Positions 1-8,988 are shown, counted from the stretch's first letter. The stretch: 32,915 nt of DNA from Bacteroidaceae bacterium (GCA_017448825.1 JAFSKR010000020.1:1-32915), one strand, 5' to 3'. Notes: generated by a model not told the origin, from the sequence alone. A program made the numbers and translations.

Positions 1-25
1 ATGTGTATAGTTGTTGGATTTTTTG

Positions 26-33
26 CAAAGATA
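26..33 (-). promoter_or_regulatory. possible -7 promoter box for a gene left of the window
   Basis: Read on the minus strand this is TATCTTTG, which fits the Bacteroidetes -7 consensus TAnnTTTG. It points out of the left edge. No convincing -33 TTG lies at the right distance, so the call is weak. Confidence 0.3.
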
Positions 34-60
34 GAGATTTTAAGTGAAAAGTGAAAAATT

Positions 61-134
61 AAAAGTGAAAAATTTGCTACCGCATTGGTACATCAACTGT
101 TGGCGGCTGCTGCGGTAGCAAATTTTTCACTTTT
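61..134. repeat. intergenic inverted repeat, family A, copy 1
   Basis: Two perfectly complementary 24-bp arms (61-84 and 111-134, inner end GCTACCGCA / TGCGGTAGC) enclose a 26-bp loop. Extra AAAAGTGA-type units flank both arms. Exactly the same arms, with a loop of the same length, occur at 15371-15444. It is non-coding and lies between a putative leftward gene and the promoter of the U32 gene. It resembles a REP/REPIN-like or small non-autonomous element. Confidence 0.85.
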
Positions 135-159
135 CACTTTTCACTTTTGACTTTTAATT

Positions 160-271
160 CGTACCGTTCGCTCTGCGCAAGGTGCGTGCGCACCTGACAT
201 TGTTTATTTTCTTTTGCGTTCGGAAAAATTCAAATAAATTTGTTTTTTCTCTCACTTAATCGTACCTTTGC
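160..271 (+). repeat. repeated promoter cassette, family C, copy 1
   Basis: About 112 bp that recurs almost unchanged at 9107-9219 and 10337-10449, and in degenerate form at 22927-23045. It opens with CGTACC, contains a hairpin of AGGTGCG/CGCACCT (about 180-195), then a conserved AT-rich stretch, and ends with a complete promoter and CGTACCTTTGC. The block stops just before the start codon of the U32 gene. Confidence 0.85.
239..270 (+). promoter_or_regulatory. Bacteroidetes-type promoter of the U32 gene
   Basis: TTTG at 239-242, a 20-bp gap, then TACCTTTG at 263-270. This fits the primary sigma consensus of Bacteroidetes. The start codon at 276 lies only 6 bp downstream, so the mRNA would be nearly leaderless. 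Confidence 0.8.
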
Positions 272-275
272 ACAC

Positions 276-1538
276 ATGAAACGTTCTGAGTTTGAAATCA
301 TGGCTCCTGTGGGCTGTCGCGAGAGTTTGGCGGCAGCCATCAAGGCGGGGGCTAATTCGGTGTACTTCGGCATCGGAAAACTGAACATGAGGAGCCACAG
401 CGCAAACGACTTCACCATTGAGGACTTGAGGGAGATTGCGGCGATTTGCCATGAGCAGGGGGTGCGGTCGTACCTGACGGTGAACACGATTATCTATGGG
501 GAGGACATGGAGACGATGCACGAGATGGTGGACGCGGCGGTGGAGGCTGGTATTTCAGCGGTGATAGCGAGCGATGTGGCGGTGATGACTTATTGCAACA
601 GGGTGGGGATGGAGGTGCATCTGAGCACGCAGCTGAACATCTCGAATGTGGAGGCTCTGAAGTTTTATGCGCAGTTTGCCGATGTGGTGGTGCTGGCGCG
701 TGAACTGAATATGTGGCAGGTGAGGGACATCTATCGGCAGATTGTGGAGCAGGACATCCGGGGACCGAAGGGGGAACTGATTAGGATTGAGATGTTCTGC
801 CACGGGGCGTTGTGCATGGCGATTAGCGGCAAGTGCTACCTCTCGTTGCAGAATGCGGGCAGGAGTGCGAACCGTGGGGAGTGTGTGCAGATTTGCAGGA
901 GGGGTTATGAGGTGACGGACTTGGAGACGGGCACGCGGTTGGCGATTGAGAACAAGTATATCATGTCGCCTCGCGACTTGAAGACGATACGGTTCATTGA
1001 TGTGATGATGAACGCAGGGGTGAGGGTGATGAAGATAGAGGGGCGTGCCCGAGGACCAGAGTATGTGTGGACGGTGGTGAAGGCATATGATGAGGCTATC
1101 CAATCTGTGCTTGATGACACGTTCACGGAGGAGAAGAAGGACGAGTGGGACAGGCGGCTGGCGACGGTGTTCAACCGTGGCTTTTGGGATGGTTACTATC
1201 AGGGGCAGAGGCTCGGCGAGTGGTGTGAGGTGTATGGCAGCCGTGCGACGGAGAAGAAGGTGTATGTGGGCAAGTGCATGAAGTTTTTTTCCAAGATTGG
1301 CGTGGCGGAGTTCCTGATAGAGAACATCGACCTGCACGTGGGCGACAAAATTCTTGTGACGGGCACTACGACGGGGGCTCTCATTCAGTCTTGCGACGAA
1401 ATCCGCTATGACCTCGAACCTGTGCAGACGGCGACCCGAGGGCAGCACATCAGCATCAAGGTGAATGACCGTGTGAGGGTGAACGACAAGCTTTATGTGC
1501 TTCAGCCTGCCGACCGATTGACACAAATGGGTATGTGA
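276..1538 (+). CDS. U32 family peptidase-like protein (TrhP/YegQ type)
   Basis: A 420-residue protein with the N-terminal 'EIMAPVGCRESLAAAIKAGA' pattern of the U32 family. It carries the family's cysteine cluster: C180 and C187 in 'HGALCMAISGKCYLS', then C203 and C207 in 'SANRGECVQIC'. In studied members these bind an iron-sulfur cluster. The length fits the short members such as TrhP, which take part in 5-hydroxyuridine formation at tRNA position 34, better than the longer RlhA, which acts on 23S rRNA. The tRNA role is inferred from the family. An in-frame ATG at 240 lies upstream of the -7 box at 263-270, so the ATG at 276 was chosen. The gene ends directly against the next one, which suggests co-transcription. 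Its coding strand is strikingly G-rich. Confidence 0.85.
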   Translation: MKRSEFEIMAPVGCRESLAAAIKAGANSVYFGIGKLNMRSHSANDFTIEDLREIAAICHEQGVRSYLTVNTIIYGEDMETMHEMVDAAVEAGISAVIASDVAVMTYCNRVGMEVHLSTQLNISNVEALKFYAQFADVVVLARELNMWQVRDIYRQIVEQDIRGPKGELIRIEMFCHGALCMAISGKCYLSLQNAGRSANRGECVQICRRGYEVTDLETGTRLAIENKYIMSPRDLKTIRFIDVMMNAGVRVMKIEGRARGPEYVWTVVKAYDEAIQSVLDDTFTEEKKDEWDRRLATVFNRGFWDGYYQGQRLGEWCEVYGSRATEKKVYVGKCMKFFSKIGVAEFLIENIDLHVGDKILVTGTTTGALIQSCDEIRYDLEPVQTATRGQHISIKVNDRVRVNDKLYVLQPADRLTQMGM

Positions 1539-4325
1539 ATGATGATTTTTGACTTTAAAAAATTACTGACCCTCTTTCTGTCCGTCATCAGCATCGTGGG
1601 TGTGAATGCTCAGGAGGATGGCGACTCGCAGGCTTTGCTTTCCTACATCAAGCACGCCATGCGCTTCTCCTTGTTCTACCCTCAGGAGAAGGTTTATCTG
1701 CATCTGGACAACACGGGCTACTTCAAGGGGGAGACTATCTGGCTGAAGGCATACGTGACGCGTGTCGATACGCAGTTGGCGACCGACCTGAGCCGTGTCC
1801 TCTATGTGGAGTTGCTCAATCCGAGTGGTGACGTGGTGGAACGTAGGAAACTGCATATTGAGAATGGAATGGCACACGGCGACATCAAGGTGGACAGCAT
1901 CATGGTGACGGGCTTCTACGAGATTCGTGCCTTCACACGCTATATGACGAATTGGGGGACGAATGCCTGTTTCTCTCGGGTCATCCCCATCTTCAAGGCT
2001 CCCGAACTGGAGGGGGACTACAGCAATCCTGTGATAGATAAAATCAGTTATCGGCATCGCCTGAACGACGAGCGTTTGGGTGCGAACGAAGACGGCAACC
2101 GCAACATTGTTGACCTGTCCACCCTTGGCGAGAAGGACAAGAAGGCGAAGGCGGAGAAGGGCAAGGTGAAGGTGCATTTCTATCCCGAGGGGGGACACAG
2201 CGTGAAGGGGTTGCCCACCCGTATTGCCTTCACGGTGACGGATGCTGAGGGGATGCCGATGAAGACGGAAGTCTCTGCCAGCGATGCCAAGGGTGTGGTG
2301 CTCATCACTACCCAAACGGATGCCGACGGACGTGGGGTGTTCGAGCTATCTTCAGCCGATGCTGCCACTCAACTGGTGGTGGAGCAAGCGGAGGGGGGAG
2401 AGAAGTCTTTCCCTCTGCCCACGGCGGAAGACGAGGGCTGCACGATGCTGGTGGATGTGATGGATGCTGACCTGCTTCATGCCGATGTCAGCGTTTCCTC
2501 CTCGCTGCAAGGCAGAAAGCTGGGGTATGTGCTGATGAATAGTGGAAACATCGTGCGTTGCGATACGTTGACTGCTCAGCCCCACCAACGTATCTCGTTC
2601 GAACGTGTCCGACTGCCAGAGGGGGTGAATCAGCTCACGCTCTTCGGCAGCGATGGGCGCATTTTGGCAGAACGTCAGTTCTTCATCTACCCAACCTCAC
2701 AACAGGACAATGACGTGAAGGTGACCCCTGCAGCAGGAAGTATCAAGCCTTGTGGCAAGGTGGCTTTCACCCTGAAGACAGCCCCCAACGCTTCTTTGTC
2801 TTTCTCGGCTGTGGATGCCAAGGGTTACCTCAATGGCGCTTCGGGAAACATCCGTACATGGATGCTGCTGGCAAGCGACCTGCGTGGCTACATCGCCCAT
2901 CCCGAGTATTATCTGGAAAGTGATGACGAGGCTCACCGCCGTGCCACCGACTTGCTGATGATGGTGCAAGGTTGGCGACGCTATGACTGGCGACTGATGA
3001 CGGGGCAGAGCCTCTTCGAGAAGTATCAGACCATCGAGTCCCAACTTTTCCTCTTCGGAAGGCTCGGTAATAAGCTGTCGAAGAAGAAAGGGGTGGATAA
3101 TGTGTGGATAGAAGCCAAGTTGTTCAATCATGCAGGACAGGTGGTGGAAGGCACCACGAAGACGGACTCTCTGGGCAACTATGTGTTCTCCTTGCCTGAC
3201 ATCTCGGGCGAGTGGAACCTGTCCATCAACACGGGCGTGGCCGACAAGAAAGGCTATTGGAAGGATGTGGATTACTTTGTGGGCATCGACCGCCACTTCT
3301 CGCCCGAAGCGAAATACGTGTCGCCCGTGGAGGCAGACTACATCCCCGTTGACGAGAAGAAAGCCTTCAAGTGGACGATGACCGACGAAGACGAGCAGTG
3401 GGTGAGCATCACCCACAAGAACCACGTGCTGAAAAATGTGACCGTGAAAGCCAAGGGTCGCGTGTGGGACAGAACGGGATGGGGCAACGAGACAAGTGCA
3501 CGCATGAAGTCCAACATCTATTACAACTGTGACGAGGCTGCCGACCGCATAGCCGATGAAGGTCAGGGGCTGCCAGGATTCTGCCAATGGCTGAAAGAGA
3601 AGAACAGCCTCTTTGCAGGAGAGACCTCCCCCACAGCGCTGATGATTGCCATCCCCGACTCCACAGACCCCTCGTCGGAGAACTCCGCCACAGGCAGGAA
3701 AATCGTCAAGCAGTTCAACGACTTCGACCCCCAGTTCAAGACTCACTACGACCTTGACCCTCCTGTAGGCTATCTGCTCTTCTACGAAGACGGACTCACC
3801 TACAAGAACCGTCCCATCGTGTGGGTGGTTGATAACCAGTTCTGCACCATCACCAGTCATCGCAAACGAGGAGACATCAACATCGTGCAGAACGACAACA
3901 GCACCAATGCCGCCTTCACCCTGCCCATCGGGTTGGATGAAGTGAAGTCCGTCTATATCTCCGAAGAGATAGAGGGCATACACAACCATCTCCTGTGCGG
4001 CGAGATAGACCAGATGAACCCCGTGGTGCTGTATGTCTATACCCACCGCAAGCTGCCTTACCATCAGACAGGCCTCCGCAACACTCACTTCCAGGGCTAC
4101 AATGAACCCTCCACCTTCCAGATGGAGGACTACACCAAGATACCTCCGATGGAGGACTACCGTCGCACCCTCTTCTGGACTCCAGATGTGAAAACCGACG
4201 AGCGCGGCAGAGCCACCATTGAGTTCTTCAACAACTCCTCCTGCAACGAAATGTATATCTCTTGCGAAGGCATGACAGAAGAAGGAGTGTTTGTGGCAGC
4301 GGATTCGGCGGCTTCGCCTAAATGA
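1539..4325 (+). CDS. large secreted protein with MG2-like (macroglobulin) domain
   Basis: 928 residues starting with a signal peptide (basic 'DFKK', hydrophobic core, cleavage likely after 'VNA'). After it comes 'QEKVYLHLDNTGYFKGETIWLKAYV' (about residues 50-75, partly shown), the typical opening of the MG2 domain in Bacteroidetes surface proteins. A second beta-domain pattern lies near residues 210-270 ('FYPEGGHSVKGLPTRIAFTV'). The C-terminal part ends with another alpha-2-macroglobulin-like segment ('FWTPDVKTDERGRATIEFF'). There is no TonB-dependent channel domain. The protein is probably periplasmic or outer-membrane associated; its function is unknown. The start codon touches the stop codon of the U32 gene, with a second ATG directly after it, so translation is probably coupled. 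Base use shifts from G-rich at the start to C-rich at the end. Confidence 0.75.
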   Translation: MMIFDFKKLLTLFLSVISIVGVNAQEDGDSQALLSYIKHAMRFSLFYPQEKVYLHLDNTGYFKGETIWLKAYVTRVDTQLATDLSRVLYVELLNPSGDVVERRKLHIENGMAHGDIKVDSIMVTGFYEIRAFTRYMTNWGTNACFSRVIPIFKAPELEGDYSNPVIDKISYRHRLNDERLGANEDGNRNIVDLSTLGEKDKKAKAEKGKVKVHFYPEGGHSVKGLPTRIAFTVTDAEGMPMKTEVSASDAKGVVLITTQTDADGRGVFELSSADAATQLVVEQAEGGEKSFPLPTAEDEGCTMLVDVMDADLLHADVSVSSSLQGRKLGYVLMNSGNIVRCDTLTAQPHQRISFERVRLPEGVNQLTLFGSDGRILAERQFFIYPTSQQDNDVKVTPAAGSIKPCGKVAFTLKTAPNASLSFSAVDAKGYLNGASGNIRTWMLLASDLRGYIAHPEYYLESDDEAHRRATDLLMMVQGWRRYDWRLMTGQSLFEKYQTIESQLFLFGRLGNKLSKKKGVDNVWIEAKLFNHAGQVVEGTTKTDSLGNYVFSLPDISGEWNLSINTGVADKKGYWKDVDYFVGIDRHFSPEAKYVSPVEADYIPVDEKKAFKWTMTDEDEQWVSITHKNHVLKNVTVKAKGRVWDRTGWGNETSARMKSNIYYNCDEAADRIADEGQGLPGFCQWLKEKNSLFAGETSPTALMIAIPDSTDPSSENSATGRKIVKQFNDFDPQFKTHYDLDPPVGYLLFYEDGLTYKNRPIVWVVDNQFCTITSHRKRGDINIVQNDNSTNAAFTLPIGLDEVKSVYISEEIEGIHNHLLCGEIDQMNPVVLYVYTHRKLPYHQTGLRNTHFQGYNEPSTFQMEDYTKIPPMEDYRRTLFWTPDVKTDERGRATIEFFNNSSCNEMYISCEGMTEEGVFVAADSAASPK

Positions 4326-4350
4326 CAAAAGATAAAAAGTTAAAAACTAT

Positions 4351-5619
4351 ATGCGATTTCGTCTCGTTGTGATGAATTTCCTCGAGTTTGCCGCTTGGGG
4401 AGCTTATCTCACATCAATGGGAGCCTATCTGGCCACAGCAGGTTTGGGCACAGACATCGGCAACTACTACGCCATTCAGGGTATGGTGTCCATCTTCATG
4501 CCCGCACTGATGGGCATTGTGGCTGACCGTTGGGTGCAAGCCCAGCGTCTGCTCTCCTTCTGTCACTTCATGGCAGCAGTCTTTATGGGACTGAGCGCAT
4601 GGGTGGGGTTGTCAGCCGTGCAGCAAGGCAGCCCAGTGGACGGCACGCTGCTGTTTTTCTTCTATACCCTCAGTGTCACCTTCTATATGCCTACACTCGC
4701 TTTGTCCAACTCTGTGGCATACACCTCTCTTGACAAAGCAGGACTCGACACCGTCAAGACCTTTCCCTTCATTCGGGTATTTGGCACCATAGGCTTCATC
4801 TGCGCCATGCTCCTCGTCGATTTCACAGGCTATCAGAACACCCCCATTCAGTTCATCGTCTCGGGCATCATCAGCCTTGCCCTGACAATATACGCCTTGA
4901 CACTTCCATCCTGTCCCATCGACCGTAACAGTGCCAGCCAGTCCGTGGTCGAGGCATTCGGACTCAAAGCCTTCACGCTCTTCAAGGACAAGAAAATGGC
5001 CTTCTTCTTCATCTTCTCCTTCCTGCTGGGAGTGTCACTTCAAATCACGAATGGCTATGCCAATCCATACATCCAGTCATTTGGTGGCAACCCCGACTAT
5101 GCAGGGATGTTCTTTGTGAAGCACAGCAACCTACTCGTCTCCCTCTCACAGATGTCCGAGACCCTCTGCATCCTGCTCATCCCCTTCTGCCTTAAACATT
5201 TCGGCATCAAGAAAGTCATGCTCATCGCCATGCTCGCATGGGTCGGTCGCTTTGCCTTCTTCGGGCTTGGCAATCCAGGCGACGGCGTGTGGCTCCTCAT
5301 TCTCAGTTGTATCGTCTATGGCGTAGCCTTCGACTTTTTCAACGTCTCAGGTTCCCTCTTTGTCGATAAAGAGACAGACATCTCCATGCGTTCCAGTGCG
5401 CAGGGACTCTTCATGTTGATGACCAACGGACTTGGTGCCACTCTTGGTTCGCTGGGAGCAAAGATCATCATCAACCGCTTCGTCTATGCCGAAGGTCTCA
5501 CCGTGGCAGAACAAACCCAGGGGTGGCAGACCTCGTGGTACATCTTCGCAGGATATGCCCTTGTGGTAGCCATCGCCTTCTCCATCCTATTTGAATATAA
5601 ACATGAGAGAGGAAGTTAA
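4351..5619 (+). CDS. MFS transporter, nucleoside:H+ symporter (NupG-like)
   Basis: 422 residues with about 12 hydrophobic membrane segments. The N-terminus 'NFLEFAAWGAYLTSMGAYL' resembles the start of NupG/XapB nucleoside permeases, and the first cytoplasmic loop has 'GIVADRW', an MFS motif-A-like turn. The family imports nucleosides with protons across the inner membrane; substrate specificity cannot be read from the sequence. It lies 25 bp after the MG2-type gene in an A-rich spacer and probably belongs to the same transcription unit. The coding strand is C-rich, unlike the first gene of the unit. Confidence 0.8.
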   Translation: MRFRLVVMNFLEFAAWGAYLTSMGAYLATAGLGTDIGNYYAIQGMVSIFMPALMGIVADRWVQAQRLLSFCHFMAAVFMGLSAWVGLSAVQQGSPVDGTLLFFFYTLSVTFYMPTLALSNSVAYTSLDKAGLDTVKTFPFIRVFGTIGFICAMLLVDFTGYQNTPIQFIVSGIISLALTIYALTLPSCPIDRNSASQSVVEAFGLKAFTLFKDKKMAFFFIFSFLLGVSLQITNGYANPYIQSFGGNPDYAGMFFVKHSNLLVSLSQMSETLCILLIPFCLKHFGIKKVMLIAMLAWVGRFAFFGLGNPGDGVWLLILSCIVYGVAFDFFNVSGSLFVDKETDISMRSSAQGLFMLMTNGLGATLGSLGAKIIINRFVYAEGLTVAEQTQGWQTSWYIFAGYALVVAIAFSILFEYKHERGS

Positions 5620-5620
5620 A

Positions 5621-5671
5621 GTTAAAAACTAAAAGTGAGAGAATGTTCTGTTAACAGGAGGCAGAGGTAAC
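5621..5671. repeat. intergenic repeat, family B, copy 1
   Basis: A 51-bp block that recurs at 10266-10316 with two differences. It starts GTTAAAAACTAAAAGTGAGA and ends GAGGTAAC. The left end (AAACTAAAAGT) and the sequence just right of the block (ACTTTTAGTTT) are complementary, so the element can form a hairpin around the AACAGGAGG core. It begins right after the transporter's stop codon and fills the space before ruvB. Confidence 0.75.
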
Positions 5672-5716
5672 TTTAACTTTTAGTTTATAGATTTTAGTTT
5701 ATAGTTTATAACTTTT

Positions 5717-6760
5717 ATGACAGACAACAATTTTGACATACGCGAACAGCGGAACAACAAGGACAAAGACTTCGAGAACGCCCTTCGCCCCCTCCGCTTC
5801 GACGATTTCAGTGGGCAAACCAAAGTAGTGGAAAACCTCAGCGTCTTCGTAGAGGCAGCCCGATTCCGTGGCGAACCCCTCGACCACACCCTTCTGCACG
5901 GTCCTCCAGGACTGGGCAAGACCACCCTCTCCAACATCATCGCCAACGAACTCGGAGTAGGCTTCAAAGTCACCTCAGGACCCGTGCTCGACAAGCCAGG
6001 CGACCTCGCTGGCATCCTCACCTCTTTGGAAGAGAACGACGTGCTTTTCATCGACGAAATCCACCGCCTCTCCCCTGTGGTGGAAGAGTATCTCTACAGC
6101 GCGATGGAAGACTACCGCATCGACATCATGATAGACAAAGGGCCCTCCGCACGCTCCATCCAGATAGACCTCAGCCCCTTCACCCTTGTCGGAGCCACTA
6201 CCCGTAGCGGACTCCTTACAGCCCCCCTCCGTGCCCGCTTCGGCATCAACCTCCACCTGGAGTATTACGATGCCGACGTGCTCACCAAGATAGTGCTACG
6301 TTCCGCCCACCTGTTGGGCGTTCCTTGTGACTTCGATGCAGCTGCCGAGATAGCCTCCCGTTCACGTGGCACACCCCGCATCGCCAACGCCCTGTTGCGC
6401 CGAGTGCGCGACTTTGCCCAAGTGCGCGGCAACGGCACCGTCAACCTCGCCATTGCCCACACCGCCCTCGAAGCCCTCAACATCGACAAGTTTGGCCTTG
6501 ACGAGATAGACAACAAAATCCTCACCACCATCATCGACAAGTTCCGTGGTGGTCCCGTGGGACTGGGCACCATTGCCACCGCCATAGGCGAAGACACCGG
6601 CACCGTCGAAGAAGTCTATGAACCCTTCCTCATCAAGGAAGGATTCATCAAACGCACCCCCCGAGGGCGCGAAGTCACCGAACTCGCCTATCGCCACTTG
6701 GGACGCAATCCGTGGGTCAACCCTCACGACAAGACAGGCATGGGGAGTTTGTTCGAGTGA
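5717..6760 (+). CDS. ruvB: Holliday junction branch migration helicase RuvB
   Basis: 347 residues, normal for RuvB. Walker A 'GPPGLGKTT' is at residues 62-70, Walker B 'DEIH' at 113-116 and the sensor 'GATTRSG' at 159-165. The arginine-rich '[18 protein letters not shown]' and the C-terminal winged helix ('[20 protein letters not shown]') follow. RuvB is the ATP-driven motor of the RuvAB complex that moves Holliday junctions in recombinational repair. The start follows an AT-rich spacer containing repeat B. Its last 37 bp overlap, tail to tail, the end of the sirtuin gene on the other strand. Confidence 0.97.
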   Translation: MTDNNFDIREQRNNKDKDFENALRPLRFDDFSGQTKVVENLSVFVEAARFRGEPLDHTLLHGPPGLGKTTLSNIIANELGVGFKVTSGPVLDKPGDLAGILTSLEENDVLFIDEIHRLSPVVEEYLYSAMEDYRIDIMIDKGPSARSIQIDLSPFTLVGATTRSGLLTAPLRARFGINLHLEYYDADVLTKIVLRSAHLLGVPCDFDAAAEIASRSRGTPRIANALLRRVRDFAQVRGNGTVNLAIAHTALEALNIDKFGLDEIDNKILTTIIDKFRGGPVGLGTIATAIGEDTGTVEEVYEPFLIKEGFIKRTPRGREVTELAYRHLGRNPWVNPHDKTGMGSLFE

Positions 6761-7629
6761 AAAAAGAGGCTCGGCAAGTCTTCTGTGAAAGCGATGAATT
6801 GTTCGACTTCAGGAGTCATCACCTGTGGATAGTCACGGTTGAAGCGCACCAGCGTCGTGTGAGGGAACTGAGCCACCATCTGTTCAAAAGGAAAGCGGAT
6901 GATGGCAGGGGTGTTGAAGCCAACACCCAGTTCGAGCAGTAGCAGATGTCCAGTGCGTGCATTTTCCACAAACTCGCTGTAACGTTCGGCTTGTCGATGC
7001 CAGTGCTCATCTTCCACAAAGGTGTCGTCGCACCGAAGATTGGGACTCATCAGTTCACCCGTTTCTGGCACGTGAGGCACCAGGTTGGAAGGGATGCGGC
7101 AGTCGTGGATGGCAGGAAGGGCTTTCTCCACCCATTCCTTATTATGAAATAATGTACGGGAATGCCCCGAACGAGGCTGGAAGTAGGCATAGTCACCTTG
7201 CACAGCAAAGAGGCGCTCCGTGTCAAATCCTGCTTTCTCGAATTGTCCATCCACATTGGTGGTGATGACGAAATAGTCCTTCCCCTTCACCCATTTCAGC
7301 AAATCCTTATAGAGCGTCGCCGCCTCGGGACGGTAACGGGCAAACCAGATGTGCTTTGCCCAATATGCCCATCGTTCCTCCTCCGTCTTGAAGGGGTAGA
7401 ACGAGGAGGAATAAAGGTCGGTGATGCCATACCGTTCCATCCACGGACGGAATTCCCGTTCAAATTCCTTCCCGGAATACTCCAGTCCTGCGGCAGCCGA
7501 CAGTCCTGCCCCTGCCCCGATGAGCACATGGTCAGCCTCATGCAGCAGTTGCTGCACCTTGGTGAGCCTTTCCTCCAACGGCAGTGTGGTCGGTTGCGGA
7601 CGGCTATAGAAGTTTTTGATAGATGGCAT
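6724..7629 (-). CDS. class M sirtuin (SirTM-like protein ADP-ribosyltransferase)
   Basis: 301 residues. The NAD-binding '[12 protein letters not shown]' is at 38-49, '[13 protein letters not shown]' at about 123-135 with N125 and D127, and 'FAVQGDY' at about 141-147. Gln144 stands where deacetylating sirtuins have the catalytic His, a mark of the macrodomain-linked SirTM class, which mainly transfers ADP-ribose to protein. '[16 protein letters not shown]' and '[18 protein letters not shown]' are also typical of the class. The zinc-ribbon cysteines that I expect from the family appear to be lost: 'HVPETG' stands where CPxCG is usual. The start overlaps the end of the macrodomain gene by 26 bp, which suggests translational coupling. 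The end overlaps ruvB by 37 bp. The modified target is unknown. Confidence 0.85.
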   Translation of the reverse strand: MPSIKNFYSRPQPTTLPLEERLTKVQQLLHEADHVLIGAGAGLSAAAGLEYSGKEFEREFRPWMERYGITDLYSSSFYPFKTEEERWAYWAKHIWFARYRPEAATLYKDLLKWVKGKDYFVITTNVDGQFEKAGFDTERLFAVQGDYAYFQPRSGHSRTLFHNKEWVEKALPAIHDCRIPSNLVPHVPETGELMSPNLRCDDTFVEDEHWHRQAERYSEFVENARTGHLLLLELGVGFNTPAIIRFPFEQMVAQFPHTTLVRFNRDYPQVMTPEVEQFIAFTEDLPSLFFHSNKLPMPVLS

Positions 7630-8350
7630 AGTCTTTTTCTAAAAAAACGTTGAAGATGATGGTCTTGAGCGAATGGAGCGGATAGTTGCGAACGGTCTCG
7701 GTGGCGATTTCTGCTGCCCGTTGGTTGGGGAAGTGGAACACCCCTGTAGAGATGCAGCAGAAGGCGATGCTCCGCAGTTGATGCTCCTCGGCGATGGCGA
7801 GACATGAGCGGTAGCACGATGCCAGTTGCTCCTCCTGCTCTGGTGTAGGGATGCCGCCTTCAATGATGGGACCCACCGTGTGAATCACGTATTTGGCGGG
7901 CAGATTATAGCCCTTCGTGATTTTTGCCTTGCCCGTCGGTTCGTCGTGCCCTTGTGCCTTCATCAGTTGGTCGCATTCTGCCCTCAACTGGATGCCCGCA
8001 GCCGAGTGGATGCAGTTATCGATACACGCATGTAGCGGCACCCAGCAACCCAGCATCTGCGTATTGGCGGCATTCACGATGGCATCCACCTTCAGTCGGG
8101 TGATGTCGCCTTGCCACAAAAGCAAGCCCTCATCCTCCAGCACCACCACTCCCTTCTCCTCACGCTGCCGTTGCAATTCCCTGTCCTGTGCCTCTATCAG
8201 TTCTTGGCTGACAGGATGAGGCTGCCACATATTCATCAAGGCACGTAGCAGCCGCTGCCGTTCCGCTAAAGAAGGGGGCATCCGATATTGGACACCTTCG
8301 TCCGCCATCAGATGCTCCACCACCTTGTTGATGTTTGCAAGTCTGTCCAT
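7604..8350 (-). CDS. zinc-type macrodomain protein-ADP-ribose hydrolase
   Basis: 248 residues. A helical N-terminal extension (1-70) precedes the macrodomain core: 'GDITRLKVDAIVNAAN' at 81-96, 'VIHTVGPI' at 155-162 and 'CISTGVFHFP' at 199-208. The segment 'LGCWVPLHACIDNCIH' carries C102, H107 and C109, the spacing of the zinc-binding residues of the zinc-dependent macrodomains that partner SirTM. Such enzymes remove ADP-ribose from proteins, so with the sirtuin this makes an add-and-remove pair. A longer reading to 8440 would run deep into the cupin gene. The ATG at 8350 follows the cupin stop by 2 bp and is preferred. Confidence 0.88.
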   Translation of the reverse strand: MDRLANINKVVEHLMADEGVQYRMPPSLAERQRLLRALMNMWQPHPVSQELIEAQDRELQRQREEKGVVVLEDEGLLLWQGDITRLKVDAIVNAANTQMLGCWVPLHACIDNCIHSAAGIQLRAECDQLMKAQGHDEPTGKAKITKGYNLPAKYVIHTVGPIIEGGIPTPEQEEQLASCYRSCLAIAEEHQLRSIAFCCISTGVFHFPNQRAAEIATETVRNYPLHSLKTIIFNVFLEKDYAIYQKLL

Positions 8351-8352
8351 CG

Positions 8353-8808
8353 TTACCAATTCAGAGGCTCTTGTAGAATCACACCATCGGTCATTGGGCT
8401 GTCTGCTTCGGTGAAAGCATAGGCCTTGTATTGGATGCAAAGCATAGTCAAGTCTTCCTTGCCCGTGTTTTTCAAGGCACGTTTGCCATCGGGCGACACA
8501 CGGATGATGCTGCCTTCCTTCACAGGAAAAATCTCGCCATCCACTTGATACTGACCCTCGCCCTTGAGGATGAAGTACAGTTCTTCATGCGTCTTGTGTG
8601 TATGGAGGAAACCGCTGTCCTGTCCAGACACTAAGGTCTGAAAACTGAACTCGCTGCCAGTGGCACCAACAGCCTGTCCACCGAACACCTTACCACGAAT
8701 CACCACATCAGGTCCCATCGGCAACTCATGCTCGATAATCTCACTCATCTTACCTACGTTTACTGCGGCAAAGTTTTTGCCTGTCTTAATTGTCTCAATT
8801 GCTTTCAT
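8353..8808 (-). CDS. small cupin-domain protein
   Basis: 151 residues, a single cupin barrel. The metal-binding motif is 'HTHKTHEELYFILKGEG' (H69, H71, E75/E76), followed by 'GSIIRVSPDGKRALKNTGKEDL', where the usual second-motif His is not obvious. Small cupins serve as dioxygenases, isomerases or sensors, so the function is open. It is the first gene of the cupin-macrodomain-sirtuin operon and lies divergent to the HxlR regulator, so it should share their regulation. It could be an enzyme acting on the stress compound sensed by HxlR, or a target of ADP-ribosylation; both are inferences. Confidence 0.8.
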   Translation of the reverse strand: MKAIETIKTGKNFAAVNVGKMSEIIEHELPMGPDVVIRGKVFGGQAVGATGSEFSFQTLVSGQDSGFLHTHKTHEELYFILKGEGQYQVDGEIFPVKEGSIIRVSPDGKRALKNTGKEDLTMLCIQYKAYAFTEADSPMTDGVILQEPLNW

Positions 8809-8934
8809 TTTCTTTCTTTTTTAATTTGTTAATACTATGTTTTCTTTATGTTGACTTCGCCTTAATGATGTTAGGACTCGGCATCATCAAACAGAAATTT
8901 GGTTTCTGTACTCGCTCTTTATCTTTTTCTGCTG

Positions 8935-8965
8935 CAAAGTTACGGCTCTTTTTTCACTCCCACAA
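8935..8965 (-). promoter_or_regulatory. promoter of the cupin-macrodomain-sirtuin operon
   Basis: On the minus strand TAACTTTG (8935-8942) is the -7 box and TTG (8963-8965) the -33 box, with a 20-bp gap. The leader to the cupin start is about 120 nt. Confidence 0.65.
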
Positions 8966-8988
8966 GAAGGCACAAAATGGTCTCATAG

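Noticed and set aside
240-278. Upstream start of the U32 gene at 240
   Set aside because: That start codon overlaps the -33 box and precedes the -7 box at 263-270, so it would not be in the mRNA. The added residues are not part of the family.
555-1526. Long minus-strand open frame antisense to the U32 gene
   Set aside because: It is rich in His, Arg and Leu with no domain pattern and lies wholly inside a well-recognised gene.
2697-4328. Long open frame (543 codons) on the minus strand antisense to the MG2-type gene
   Set aside because: The plus strand codes for a protein with signal peptide and recognisable domains. The antisense frame has no family pattern and follows from codon bias.
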